A stretch of 38,762 nucleotides of DNA. Source: Chara braunii. Its lineage: Eukaryota; Streptophyta; Charophyceae; Charales; Characeae. Below, in pieces: positions 20,440 through 31,339 of this stretch. The notes under the pieces are model-generated. The model did no database searches. It was given only the letters and a program-made list of their open reading frames with translations, and was not told the origin of the DNA. The position numbers and the translations under genes are program-made. The DNA is taken from contig BFEA01000097.1 in the NCBI GenBank assembly GCA_003427395.1, forward strand, positions 2,459,010 through 2,497,771, written 5' to 3'. Numbering within the stretch: position 1 is the stretch's first letter; each line of letters opens with the position of its first letter.

Positions 20440-20870
20440 CGGTGTTTGCGTCCTCATAGGAGTAAGAAAAATGGGTAAGACTTTAAACGGGGTTCAGGCT
20501 GGAACAAAGGAAGGGTAAAAGTTGTTGCGGTCGGCTTTAGGCGAGGGCCGCGGTCGGAAAACCCCAACATTTTTAATTCCTAGGAAAATTAGCCAAAAAA
20601 ACAACAAGAAATATGGGGTTGTAGTTTTTTTTCCATTATACAAGCGTATATTTTTAGATTTATTTTTTGACTTCGTTTTAGATTTTTAAAAAATGAAAAA
20701 CAGAAATCCCTCAGGCAAAAGTTCTTTACTTTATTCTTTTAGTAAGAAAAATAAAGGATTTTGTTTGTTTTTAATCTCAAATTTGGTAACGAGTTTTGAT
20801 ATGACCCCAAGGCAAAAGTTGTTCAGTTTATGTTTTGGCATAACATATATTTTGTTCCGATTTTTCTGAT

Positions 20871-20993
20871 TTTTTTTTTTTTTTTTTTTTTTTTTACTGC
20901 GAACCGCGGTCATTACCGCAGGCCCGCGGTCACGACTGCAGACCGCAGTCCGCGGTCATGCCCGCAGTGACCGCGGCCGCGGGGGATTCATAG
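20871..20993 (-). repeat. CTATGAATCCCC-family repeat, copy C
   Basis: Read on the minus strand it begins CTATGAATCCCC. It then carries CCGCGGTCA three times direct and once inverted within about 95 bases (20899-20980), and ends in a run of 25 A. It shares its first bases with copies at 21591 and 33172. Confidence 0.5.
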
Positions 20994-20997
20994 AATA

Positions 20998-21045
20998 GGG
21001 GTCAAGCTGCAGATGAAAGGGAGGTGCAGCTACTGGCAGAATGCT
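20998..21045 (+). repeat. Short direct repeat, right copy
   Basis: Partner of 20380-20439. The 558 bases between them end with copy C, so the pair may bracket an inserted segment. Confidence 0.55.
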
Positions 21046-21590
21046 TTGTCTTTGTGTTAGCCAGACCCACACTGGCAGCCCCACCCACTATTAGTGCAGG
21101 GGGCATCATGTGATCCCTTCATTGTGAGGTAGCTATGCTCGCAGGGGTCCCCTGTATAGAGTTAGGGGTAGTAGTAGGTAGGTAGTGAAAGGTGAAAAGA
21201 GAAGTTGCGAGAAGAATACAATCCCTACTGGGTGTAGCGGGAAGATAGAAAAGGAGTGGGGTTGCGCCAGGAGATATATCGAGAGGGGTGGTAGGATGGG
21301 AGGGGTGGTAGGATGGGAGTCTCGTGAGTATGTAGGAAAAAAAGAAAAAAGAAGAGAAGAATATACTAATATAGTGTAGGACTGTAATCTTTTTTTCTTT
21401 TTTCTTTTTGGCACTTGGCCACGCAGTAGAGGCCCCCTAATCCTATGGGACTCCCTCCCAACCTACCTCTTTCGTAATTTATCCCCTCGCACTCTTACTC
21501 CCACTATCCTACCTCANTGTCCACGACTCAAGATCGTCACCCTCCAGTCTGGGGTGACCTGACCGAACTTTGGTTGTAGGTACCAGGGCT
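21046..21590. other. Purine-rich non-coding DNA
   Basis: Repeated AGGGGTGGTAGGATGGGA units (about 21285-21318) and A/G-rich runs. No gene seen. Confidence 0.4.
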
Positions 21591-21932
21591 CTATGAATCC
21601 CCNACGGCCGCCGAGGGGAGAGGGGATTGGGGATGGGGGTTGCGGATTGGGGTTCCGGAACCCCGACCGTACCCCCTTGAACCAAAAAAAAGTTTCAAAA
21701 GAAGATTTTCGGGGAGGTGGTTTTTGTGTGTCCAAAAAAAAAAAAAAAAAAGATTGATTGATTCAATTTGATGATTTTTTTGATTGATTGATTGATTAAT
21801 TTATTGATTTTTTGATTGATTGATTGATTAATTTATTGATTTTTTGATTGACTGATTGATTGATTAATTTATTGATTTTTTGATTGACTGATTGATTGAT
21901 TGATTGATTGGTGGGGGAGGGGTCCTCCCCCC
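21591..21932 (+). repeat. CTATGAATCCCC-family repeat, copy A
   Basis: Order of parts: CTATGAATCCCC; a GC-rich stretch with the 16-base palindrome GGGGTTCCGGAACCCC (21649-21664); an A18 run; a GATT array (21752-21910) with a TAATTTATTGATTTTTT module repeated at 32-36 bases; and a terminal hairpin GGGGGAGG/CCTCCCCC (21913-21931). The same order occurs inverted at 32834-33172. Confidence 0.65.
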
Positions 21933-21936
21933 GGCG

Positions 21937-21939
<3 letters not shown>

Positions 21940-21998
<59 letters not shown>
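21940..21998 (+). repeat. (CA)n microsatellite
   Basis: About 28 CA units directly after copy A. The Val-Cys and Thr-His open frames across it are artefacts. Confidence 0.95.
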
Positions 21999-22000
<2 letters not shown>

Positions 22001-23059
22001 TATACAGGGAATAAACCAGACTAAGGAGGAGATCAGCATTTCCTACCGGAGACTCGGGGCGCAGTGGGTTTACCAACTGAGAACTAGTCGAGATGGGGGC
22101 GCAACGCTACCGGGAGCGCTGCACCCCGGCAGAATCAATCAAGGTCACCACGGAGAGGAGCCGCGTCGGATAACAGCACACAGCAAAAAAAATAGCACGC
22201 GCACGCTCGAGGATTGCGCGCGATTGGGCGCGCGCCCTGAGCTGAAACTTTGACCACCGGTGGTCTACGATGTGGAGCTGATGTGATCCAAATTTCAGAC
22301 CGAACGGCCCAGCGGATCACGAGCTATCAAAGTTTTAGGGCGCGCCATGGAATTCAAGCGTGTGGACCCTTCTCCTTTCGACATCCTTTCTTTCCCTTTC
22401 TGCGCGTGTTTGCTGGTTAAGGCGCCACAAGGAGAGCGGCTGGAGATGACGGCATAGGATGCATGGTCTCCTCTGTCTACTTTCATCTGCCCTGCGAAGC
22501 GGTGGACTCAAGTCTCTGCGGTAAGCTTGAACTCCCTGGGGTAGCTCGTTGGCAGGCTCAACGAGATGTTGCCCCACCATCCCGATGTTGGAGAAGTTTA
22601 GGGGGATGGCCGATTGGTACCTTCGTTTGCCTATGTTGGTGTTATGGTAGGCCCTTGAGGCCGGTAGGGCAGGTAGATGGAGAGAGTTTTGTTCTTCCCT
22701 CCCAAAGGTGAAGGGGTTGGGTTTGAGTGATGGTGGATGAAGGGGAGACAGAAGGTTTTTTCTTCTTACGGGATTTTTTACGAAGTCACACGGGTGCAAG
22801 AAAGTAAGGAGGGCAGCTTCCCCCTGCTCATAACCATGATTTCCTAATTCACATGTAGTAATGATTGATTCTATAAAGGGGGATAATCATAAGATCTCAG
22901 TTCACGATTTCTTGATTCGATTTCTTTCTATTGTTCATTGGGTGCTCTTCTGAATTTCTCAGTTTATGATTTCCTGATTCGTTTTTTTTCTGCTGATCAA
23001 TTGGAATTTTCCTGATGATCGACATGCTCGGTTTAGACTTCAAACCTCATATTGGAATT
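21999..23059. other. Unassigned DNA with a 14-base palindrome
   Basis: GACCACCGGTGGTC (22252-22265) is a perfect palindrome. A 154-codon open frame on the minus strand (22335-22799) overlaps a plus-strand frame; neither has a recognisable domain. No gene called. Confidence 0.4.
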
Positions 23060-23440
23060 CCTGTAAAAGCTTCAAAAAAAAAAGTTCTGATTCTTGATTC
23101 TTGAATTTTTTAATTATAAAAGCTTTTATAAAATATTCTCGAAATAATCTCTTATAAAAGCTTCTAAGAAACTTCTGATTCTACCACTTGAAATATTTTC
23201 CGAATAAAACCTTCAAAAAACTTCTGCTTCTCGAAATATTTTCCTACAACTTGAAAAGCTTCTAAAAATATTTTCGAAATATTTTCCTATAAAAGCTTCT
23301 AAGCTACTTCAGAAAAGATTCTTCAAATAAATTCCTATAGAAGTTCTATAAACGAAATATTTTCCTATAAAAGCTTCTAAGAAATTTGTGAAAAGATTCT
23401 CCAAATAAATTCCTATAGAAGTTCTATAAACTCAGATGAT
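23060..23440 (+). repeat. AT-rich degenerate tandem repeat
   Basis: TTCCTATAAAAGCTTCTAAG, then AAAAGATTCT, CAAATAAATTCCTATAGAAG and TTCTATAAA occurs twice at a 78-base period (23286 and 23364). Decayed AAAGCTT-containing units lie upstream. Confidence 0.65.
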
Positions 23441-23989
23441 TTTGATTTTGATCAAGGAACGAGGGGGGGAATTAAAAAGGGGAGGATGGGAGGAGGAAAG
23501 GTGGCCTTCAATCAGAGGATGGATGTCGGGGAAGGTGAGTAGGTCAGGAGGACGAGGCTGGGATGACATGGGTCGATGCTGGAGCTTGGCTCTGTGACCC
23601 AGGGGGGGAGCTTGAGGCCCATGGAATTATGCCGAGGAAGGCATAACCAGATCGTCCAACACAAGCGGCGCCGGGGTTCTGACCCTGTAACCTGTGTAGG
23701 GGTTTGTCACTATGGGAATTGCCGAGGGAGGAAGGCAGTTCCTATCCGACAGAACTAGGTTGGTCGTTACTGGGGAAGGTTGCGGTGCCCTGTTACCCAT
23801 GCAGAAGGGGGTATGAGACCAAGTGTGCTCTGGTTCGAGGACCAAAAGTCGAGACCGACGGCTCCTTTGTTGAGGGGGTGACTTTAGGATGGTTGGTATT
23901 TAGTTTTGANCTCCCCCCCCTTCTTTTTTTCTTTTACAGATGGTTGTTCGGGGGTCTTAAGAATGCTTTTGAGCTCTCGGGATCCCTAA

Positions 23990-24800
23990 CAACTTTTCTC
24001 AGGTGGTTTTTGATGTTGTTATACTCAGGGACTTGTGACGGCTCGATGCCCAGAATGACGCTGGTCGGAGCTGGGGTGTTACCCTGTGACCTGTAATGCA
24101 GGAGCATGAGGCCTGATAGAGAGATCTAGGGATGCTTAGGGGTGGGCATCATACGGAACAGCTAAGGGTTGTTGCTGGGACGACGCTGGTCGGAGCTGGG
24201 GTGAGTTGTGTCATCCTGTAACCTAGCAGGATGTGGGGTGTGAGACCTGGAAGAGCTCGGCAGGGAGTAGGACCATGTTAAAAGGCCTCGGAAGGAGCGT
24301 TAGGGATTCCAAGGGTTTCTGAGCATTTCTAGGACCCGCCAGGCCTTTTTTATGTTTTCAAATTACGAATCTTTACGTAGTTAAATCCAATTCTAAAAAA
24401 AAGGGGGTAATCTGTTCTGTCCTTAAAAAGTCTTCTAGATCCTGGGGTTTCCTGGCAATTTATTCTAAGTAGTTTCAAGGCCGTAATACTCGGTGACCTA
24501 AGGTTGTTCGACGCCAGAACGACGGTGGCCGGTGCTGGGGTGTTGCCCTATAACCTGTTGATGCAGGGGCATGAGGCCTGGTAGAGAGATCTGGGGGTGC
24601 TTTGGGGGGGCATCCCACGGGACACCCAAGGGTTGCTGCTGAGACGACGCTGGGGTGAGTTGTGTTGCCCTGTAACCCAGCAGGATGAGGGGTGTGAGGC
24701 CTGTAAGCTCGGCAGGGAATACGACAGTGTTGGAGATCCTTGGAAGGATCTGTTAGGGATTTTGCAGGATTGGGGGCTTTTTTAGGACTTTTGCAGTCTA
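23990..24800 (+). repeat. Two tandem units of 464 bp
   Basis: The block GCTGGGGTGTTRCCCTRTRA plus CCTG and later GAGAGATCT, AAGGGTTG, GACGACGCTGG, CAGCAGGATG or TAGCAGGATG, and TTAGGGATT recurs with anchor positions 24073 and 24537. Traces at 23560-23640 suggest an older third unit. Confidence 0.65.
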
Positions 24801-25103
24801 TTCCCGTACCTTTTCTGAGTAACGGCAAGGTAAGGGATCGAGAGAGAAAGGTATCACGCATCCTGGTAGTGAAGGGGCTAGCTGGTAGGACAGAAATAGG
24901 GCATAGCAGCAGTAGAGATGGTGGCTTTGCTGCAGTAAGTCTTGCCGGAGTGGGGTGAGGAGGACTGTTGGTGGATTCCCGAGTCTTCTTCTAGTTTTTG
25001 TTTATCTCTGAATGTTCCTGACAAAAAAACTCTGAAGTAGCCTCAGTATACCCTTAGTTTCATTGTCATGAAATTTTCTGATAGTTTTTCTGAACGTACT
25101 CAA

Positions 25104-25235
25104 GGGACGCTGGGCCCGGTTCTCAGCTCGTGCCAATTTGAGAGGATATGGTTGTATCTATGGGACGCTGGACCCGGTTTCCATCAGGTGCTGCTCCCCA
25201 CCAATAGATGGAGCGCGTGTGCTTTAAAAATATAT
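25104..25235 (+). repeat. Structured retroposon-like 3' tail, copies 1 and partial
   Basis: TGGGACGCTGGACCCGGTTT (from 25161), then CCATCAGGTGCTGCTCC and CCACCAATAGATGGAGC, leading into TTTAAAAATATATAT. GCTCC/GGAGC forms a stem. A partial copy begins at 25104. The same unit followed by an A-run is at 37509-37589. Confidence 0.5.
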
Positions 25236-25773
25236 ATATCGTCAAATAGAACTGCCCGGTAAACCGTAGGCAGAGAGGGAGAAGAGGACAACAAACGAGG
25301 GGCTGTGACAATATATATATTCCTAACCGGAAGAACCCCCTTCAAGGTAAGCAGTATGGGACGTGAGGACCAAGGGTCCTGTATTCTGCTTCCCTGGCGG
25401 TTTTGAAACAGATTCTCAGATCTAAAAAACCGATATTTTTTATTTTGTTTTTTTGTTTGTCTTGTTTTTTTGTTTTTTTCTACTTTTTGTTTCTTTCGAA
25501 ATCCTGTTCTTTTGCGCCTACCCGCGGACCCACCCGTTCGTCCCGCCCTAACTCAGGGTTTGGCCCCAAGAACCACCCCATGTTTTTACCGATCACTACA
25601 CGGGGATCTACTCTGAACAGCGCATGGGACGAAGCCATTTGAGCGCGATCTCCGCGGAGTCGTTTTTTTATGACCCAGGTTTGTACCGATACGCGTAGCT
25701 AGACGAGTATAGGACCAGATTCCATTAGATAATGATGAACTCCTGACACATGTAGTCACCAATACTAGTCACT
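25236..25773. other. T-rich spacer, no gene seen
   Basis: Contains long T/TG-rich runs (25425-25500) and no recognisable coding block. The Gypsy remnant starts abruptly after it. Confidence 0.35.
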
Positions 25774-26070
25774 TGTCACTATTGTGGTGAAGGAGGTCAT
25801 ACTACCACTTATTGTAAACCTCTGGACGAGGATGTGAAGAATGAGGTTTTGAAAAAGGATGTTATGTGTCATGTTTGTGACAACTCTTGAAACAAATTGA
25901 ATCCCAGACATCATGGAGGTATGAGATTGCTTGCCCATAAATATGAAGAGAAGAAAAAGAGGAAGAAGAAAAGAAAAACAAATATGAATGTTCATTTTCT
26001 TGTTGATGAACTGCCTGAAGAACTTGTGCAAAAGCATGTTATTTCTCCAGTCACAATTGAATTGCCCTAA
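25774..26070 (+). pseudogene. Gypsy nucleocapsid remnant
   Basis: Begins CHYCGEGGHTTTYC, a complete CX2CX4HX4C knuckle (25774-25815). A second CHVC pair follows 20 codons on, but the frame hits TGA before its His. The frame then continues through a Lys-rich patch (EEKKKRKKKRK) to TAA at 26068. Upstream in frame is a stop at 25753, so the capsid part is lost or shifted. Confidence 0.75.
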
Positions 26071-26349
26071 GCTTGCAGTTCATAATGTTAAAAGAGAATC
26101 AATCACCTCAGAAGAAGCTTCATCAAATAGTCATCTACTGAGAGAAGAACCTGCATCCTAAGGCTCTTTTGAGATGGTGAAACTTTCCCCTAGTAGGCCT
26201 ACTTGCTCAGTTAACATGATAACTTTTGAAGGCATCTTACCATTTGAGGTCCTTATGGAACCTGGTATGGTGATTGATGAAGTAAGAAACCTCCAGGCAA
26301 ACATAGCACCTCAGATGATCGAAAAAAATAAATGAAGAAACGCTGAAAG

Positions 26350-26895
26350 CTATGATAAAATTCCGGATATCCGGCAGACCAATTTTATCCGGAATTTTCA
26401 ATCCGATTGAATTTTCCGAATTAATTCCGGATATGGAAAATCCGGCCCTGCGCAAAATATTTTTTTTTACCAAAAAAATAAAAATTCAAAAAACTCTGGA
26501 AAAAAAGTATGTTGTTCAGATGAATGATACGAACAACATTTGGCTTGAGGTCATCTTTGATATCCCAACAGATATAAAGATAAAACATAAAACAGAAGAA
26601 GAAAATAATATTAAAATAAAAAATTATAGAATGAATCAAGCATCCCCCCTCTAAACCCCTTTATTCCCTATCTTACCTCTTTCGAACCCTTCGATGCCCT
26701 ATCAAGCTTTCCATGAAATAGGAATGTAGTTCTACCGTATTTTGCATGCGCAATATCATTTTTTTTATTTTTATTTTTTTTGTTTTTTTTTTGGCCTTTT
26801 TTTTAATCATCCGGATTTTCGGATGATCCTACCCCCCCATCATCCGGCCAGATAATCCGACCAGATTATCCGGCCTGATACCCAATTTATCATAG
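26350..26895. mobile_element. hAT-like MITE, 546 bp, with 8-bp target duplication
   Basis: Perfect 10-bp terminal inverted repeats CTATGATAAA (26350-26359) and TTTATCATAG (26886-26895) are flanked on both sides by GCTGAAAG (26342-26349 and 26896-26903). The 8-bp duplication is typical of hAT transposons. Both subterminal zones are crowded with CCGGAT/ATCCGG hexamers, the kind of short motif hAT transposases bind. The interior is AT-rich without a transposase. It interrupts the Gypsy remnant between nucleocapsid and protease. Confidence 0.8.
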
Positions 26896-27199
26896 GCTGA
26901 AAGAAACTTTTGAGTTTTGACGAAATTCTTGATTATCAGGAACAAAACCTTTCGTCATCGTGAAAGAATGAACAAGGGAAGGAGATAAAATTCATTATGA
27001 AGAGTGAGCTAAAAGTTGGGGTGGTAATCAGTGATATGATCACAAAGATGTTAGAAGAAACTGATATAACTTTGTCATTTCAGGAGACAATGACCTGACC
27101 ACCTAAGTTAAGAGAAAAACTTAGTAGATTGATTAAAAAAAAAAAAAAGATAGAAACCAACTAGTTGGGTTTAGATTTTCCTTCTTAAGTGGACATACT

Positions 27200-27560
27200 T
27201 CCAGATTGCAAAATGAGATTCGCAACCATGGGTTATGAATACCTAACTATCTACATCAAGCAAAAGAAGATCAGAGTTTTAATAGACTCTGGGCAAAAAT
27301 AGTTTTTATTTCCCAAAGGACCATAAAAACTTGTGATCTGACTAATGAAAGAAGCTCAAAGCACAGATTCAGTAACAGTGTCGAAACTCTTTACTTGACA
27401 GACTTCATTGATAATTTGATCCGTAAGGTTGAAACTGTTTCTGTTGAACTGTTGGGATTCGTGGTTTCAGAGTTGGATCATGAATGTATTTTAGGTACTT
27501 CATTCATGCATAGAATAAAAGTTACCCAGTTCTTCAGTCATGAATGGTAATCTTGGATTG
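27200..27560 (+). pseudogene. Gypsy aspartic protease remnant
   Basis: IRVLIDSG (27270-27293) carries the catalytic Asp in a DSG form and is followed two codons later by a stop. In another frame ELDHECILGTSFM (27470-27508) matches the ILG end of the retropepsin fold. At least one frameshift separates them. Confidence 0.7.
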
Positions 27561-28264
27561 AGTTGCACGAATCAAAGACTGGTTAGAAACAAACACTTAT
27601 GGTATGTACTTCAAACCATCCTAAACATAAAATGTCAACCAAGTCTATTGGAAAGGAATAATATATTGAGAAAACAAATAAAATGAAAGAAAAAGGTAAA
27701 CGAGACACCAAACAAGAAATTTCAACGGGCATTTATCAGATACCGAAAATGATGAAAATTCTTGGTCGACTCAAAGATGATGATGGTGTGTTTAAGCAGG
27801 TTGTTGAATTTGTTAAGAGTGGTAAAATGAAATTATGATTTGCATAAACTCATCCATCTTTAAAAAGATAGTCATTGGGTTAAAGAGAAAATATAAACCC
27901 GAGGGGGTGAAGAAGCATTGAAAAACGAAAACAAAATCATCGAAGCATCGAGGGAGTCAACAAAATTTAGGAATATGGTCATTTAAGAGAGATTTGATAC
28001 AATGAAGATTGATTCAAATCAGTTTATCTCACATAAGGAAAAACACATATATCTTCAAGCCTTCAAGGTGTGTCAGAAATTATTTGACTATCTTCTCCTT
28101 TAATAATGAAGAGAGAGAGCAACTAGATATGATAGGATTAAAATGACGAAGATCTGGGCAGTAAATCATATCCATTGGAATGATAGACCAACTAAATATG
28201 AAAAAAAAAAAAAAAAAGATGGTGAAATATCTTGATAAAATTTTTTTTTCTAATGTTATAGAAC

Positions 28265-28708
28265 ATGTTGACGGACCCTATGATAATGACTTGTTTTGCT
28301 TTTGGAAACCTAGGAGGCGGTTTGAGGTGGATACAAAATTTTCAAACGCTCAAATCAGCGACGGTATGTGATGCGGATAGTCTCCTTAACGTTGATTTCC
28401 TTTCTGAGTCCTTTGCTGGTCGATGTATTTATTCATTAATTCATTTATATTCAGGTCATTACCAGTTTCTCATTGATCTCATAAGTCGACTCATAACTGC
28501 TATGCGCACACCAAAAGGATTTATGCAGATGTGTGTGGTACCATAAAGGTGAGCTTATAGTGTGGCACCGGTACAAAGACATATTATTAGAGTTATGCAA
28601 AATATTTCTCTTGAAATAACCAGTCCGTACATTGATGATAATCCAATAAAAGAGTCTTTAGTAAGAGATGAGACATTGGTTGGTGGTAATGTTAGGAAGT
28701 TTGTCTAG
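28265..28708 (+). pseudogene. Gypsy reverse transcriptase, palm and fingers remnant
   Basis: One frame, broken by TAA (28544) and TGA (28550), contains LNVDFLSESFAGRCIYS, then LIHLYSGHYQ, then MRTPKGF, PVQRHIIRVMQ and the catalytic YIDD (28628-28639). The first catalytic Asp of motif A is His (CAT at 28442). Known function: RNA-templated DNA synthesis. It cannot be active as read. Confidence 0.85.
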
Positions 28709-28836
28709 AAATATGTTTAGGGTGTAAAGGTAGTCCTATGAAGACTTCAAAAATACAATATGGCTATCAGTGCACTAAATTCTCTTTTCTTTTAGACGTA
28801 AGTAACCATTCTACATTTAAATGTTTCTCTTAGGGT

Positions 28837-29061
28837 AGGAGTACCGACCCCAAGAAGATAAATAAGATCATGAACTGACCCTTGCCTCTTAAGCAAGTGA
28901 AAGACATCCGGAGTTTCTTCGGTGTTTATGGCTTCTGGAGGATCTTCATTCCTCATTTTGCTACCCTTGCAGAGACTCTAAGGGAGATGGTAAGGCAAGG
29001 GACCGATTTTCATGGATTTAGAAAATACAAATTGCTCATAAAACTCTACAAGGGAAAATGA
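28837..29061 (+). pseudogene. Gypsy reverse transcriptase thumb/connection remnant
   Basis: STDPKKINKIMN, a TGA, then PLPLKQVKDIRSFFGVYGFW, RIFIPHFATLAETLREM. This matches the DP-KI, P-P, FLG-YR-FI-FA pattern after the palm. It is in a different frame from the YIDD block. Confidence 0.8.
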
Positions 29062-29111
29062 CAGATGGAGGTGTTGTGCAGAGAATGGCCTACTATGATG
29101 ATAAGGAGGAA

Positions 29112-29442
29112 AAACCTTTCATTATCGATATAGATGGAGAAACAGTTGCTCTTGACGGTGTACTCATACAGAAATATGACAATGGTAGAGAAACCTCTAA
29201 GGTTTGAGGGCAAGACTCGCTATTCCATAGAAACAGACTACACCCAATTCACAAAAGAGTTAGTGACTATAATCCATCGCCTCAAGTGTTTTAAATACTA
29301 TGTGTTTGAAAGAAAATTGAGGATTGATGCATTTGCAGTGATTGGTGTTACCAAGAAGCACCAACAGGTAGATCCAACAGTAATCAGATGGATTGTTTTT
29401 ATTTGGACCAACATAAAAATTCTCACAAGAAATGAAAATTAA
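29112..29442 (+). pseudogene. Gypsy RNase H remnant
   Basis: KPFIIDIDGETVALDGVLIQ (from 29112) gives the first catalytic strand. After a +1 shift near 29200 the frame continues PLRFEGKTRYSIETDYTQFT, then KELVTIIHRLKCFKYYVF and VDPTVIRWIVFIW. The PLRFE/YSIE/DYTQF signature suits a chromovirus-like Gypsy RNase H. Confidence 0.8.
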
Positions 29443-29447
29443 AAAAA

Positions 29448-29898
29448 CATTCCATTAGAAAACATCCTTCGTATTTAAAAAATATCATTCCAATGCTCGT
29501 TCAATTCTTAAATTTTCAGTTTTATTTGATAAGTTCCTGTCTAAAAATAAGTTTTTCCTTTCAACTACATCTGTTTGTTGAAGATGGAATATAAATCTTG
29601 ACGAGTTTATGAATAATTTTAATTAAAATTTCATACTATTGTAACAAATATCTTCTTATTTAGATTTGATGAACTTTTTTATGATTGAAAATCCTTATAT
29701 AGAATGACAGTAAATTAAAATATTTCATGAACTCATCCAGACTCTCATTTCATCTCTAGCATGCAGTTCAAATAAGAAGGGATACCCCATTCTAGGGAGG
29801 AAAATTTTTAAGTAAGACGAAAAATTTTAAAAGTGGAATGATATTTTTGAAGATAGAATGAAAATTTAAAATTTAGAATGTAATTTTACTATGGAATG
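29448..29898. mobile_element. Candidate MITE with nested inverted repeats
   Basis: Ends are CATTCCATTAG (29448-29458) and CTATGGAATG (29889-29898). An inner pair AAAAATATCATTCCA (29478-29492) and TGGAATGATATTTTT (29834-29848) is a perfect 15-bp inverted repeat. ATTCCA/ATTCTA motifs crowd both ends. I see no convincing target duplication, so class and exact borders are uncertain. It separates the Gypsy RNase H and integrase blocks. Confidence 0.4.
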
Positions 29899-30484
29899 AT
29901 TATTTCATGTTGACCTTAAGTTCGAAAAGATTGAAACTAAGAAAATACGAACAAATGATTTAAGTCGAATTGAGTGGAGAACAGATAGTGATGAAGACAT
30001 TGAGGAAACTATTGAAGAGTTGACTTATGTCGATGCATTTCTGAATGAAGAAGATGATGAAAATTACAAGGTACCAAACTCATACAAGAAAAATTTATGG
30101 TCCGAAGAAAGAGTCTGCTGGGGTAAAATCCTTAATGATTATATCTATGAGATGATTTTTAAGAAAAATGAAAAATGAGATAAGAATGACTACTATGCAA
30201 GACTCAACGCAGGAGTTGCAGCTGTCCATGAATAATGAGAAACTTTTAGTTCAAAGGATTAGGAAGAGATTGAAAAGAAAGAGGAAGAAATTTCATTTAT
30301 CTTCGAAGAATATAAAGGAAGTTATCAAGAGAGTGATAAAGTAATGGAAAAAGAAAAAACAAATGAATATTATTGAAATAATTAAAAAAAAACTCAGACT
30401 TAAAAATGACACCTCTTTTTGGATGGCAAAAGTGGGTTACCATCATTAAGAGTAGTGTGTGGGAAATAAAGATAGTTAGAAATA

Positions 30485-30966
30485 ATTGTTGCTCTACATG
30501 AAGGAGTTGAAGAGGCCACAAAGTTGTTGAAGCAACCTACACGAAAACTGCTAAGCTTTATTTCTGGTCTGGCATGAAAAACATGATTTATATATTTTGT
30601 AAGTCTATTTTACTGTGCCAAAAAAAGTCTACAACAAGAATGGTTGGGTCTCTATTTCCTACTATCCTGATAGAACCAGGTAGTCGAGTTCATTTAGATT
30701 TCATCACCATGCCTCAAGGCAAGGGACAGATGAGATACCTACTTAATATGAGAGACAATTTCTCTGGTTATATCGAAGCAGAGACTCTGAAAAGGAAGAC
30801 ACCCGAACAAGTGGCTGATTGGATTGAGAAAATCTATCTAAAATATCATTCCATACGAGAGTTTGTTTCAGGCAGAGGATCAAAATTCAGAACTAAGTTG
30901 TAAGAAAAATCACTCTTACGCTAGGTGTCAGAATCAAATATATGACTGCTTATCATCCTCAGGCGA

Positions 30967-30968
<2 letters not shown>
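30485..30968 (+). pseudogene. Gypsy integrase, truncated
   Basis: LHEG then, after a shift, GHK, YFWSGMKNM and FCKSILLCQ form a decayed HHCC zinc site. The core follows with VHLDFITMPQGKG (catalytic Asp at 30697), RDNFSGYIEAETL and PEQVADWIEKIYLKYH. The second catalytic Asp position reads SGRGSKF, Asp changed to Gly at 30871. A stop at 30901 and a frameshift come before YMTAYHPQAN, which ends at 30968 where a GATT satellite begins. The catalytic Glu and the C-terminal domain are absent. Confidence 0.85.
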
Positions 30969-31009
<41 letters not shown>

Positions 31010-31045
31010 AATTGATTAATTGATTCATTGATTCATTGATTGATT
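30969..31045 (+). repeat. (GATT)n array
   Basis: About 19 units, some changed to AATT or CATT, starting exactly at the integrase break. Confidence 0.9.
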
Positions 31046-31079
31046 AAAAAAACAAACCAAAACGAACGTGCTAGTTTCT

Positions 31080-31097
31080 GTGTATGTGTGTATGTGT

Positions 31098-31150
<53 letters not shown>

Positions 31151-31308
31151 TGTGTGTATGTGTGTGTGTGTGTGTGTTTGTGTGTGTATGTGTGTGAGAG
31201 TGTGTATGTGTGTGTGTGTGTATGTGCGTGTGTGTGTGTGAGCGCGTAGATATGTGTGTGTGTGTGTGTGTGTGAATAAGTGCACGCGCACGCACGCGCG
31301 TGTGTGCG

Positions 31309-31339
<31 letters not shown>

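Larger units (their letters stand above)
25774..30968 (+). mobile_element. Degenerate Ty3/Gypsy retrotransposon fragment
   Basis: Blocks occur in the order nucleocapsid knuckle, protease, reverse transcriptase, RNase H, integrase, which is the Ty3/Gypsy order. All carry stops or frameshifts. The capsid part, both LTRs and the integrase C-terminus are missing. AT-rich linkers between blocks (26071-26341, 26904-27180, 27560-28264, 29062-29111, 29899-30484) show no clear motif. It hosts two smaller inverted-repeat elements. Confidence 0.85.

Noticed and set aside
22335-22799. 154-codon minus-strand open frame
   Set aside because: No domain, overlapping plus-strand frame, no clear start context; could be real but unsupported.
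25765-26037. 90-codon minus-strand frame with hydrophobic run
   Set aside because: Antisense to the clear Gypsy zinc knuckle and Lys-rich patch.
26352-26654. 100-codon plus-strand frame inside the MITE
   Set aside because: AT-rich Lys/Ile/Asn composition, starts within the terminal repeat, no transposase motif.
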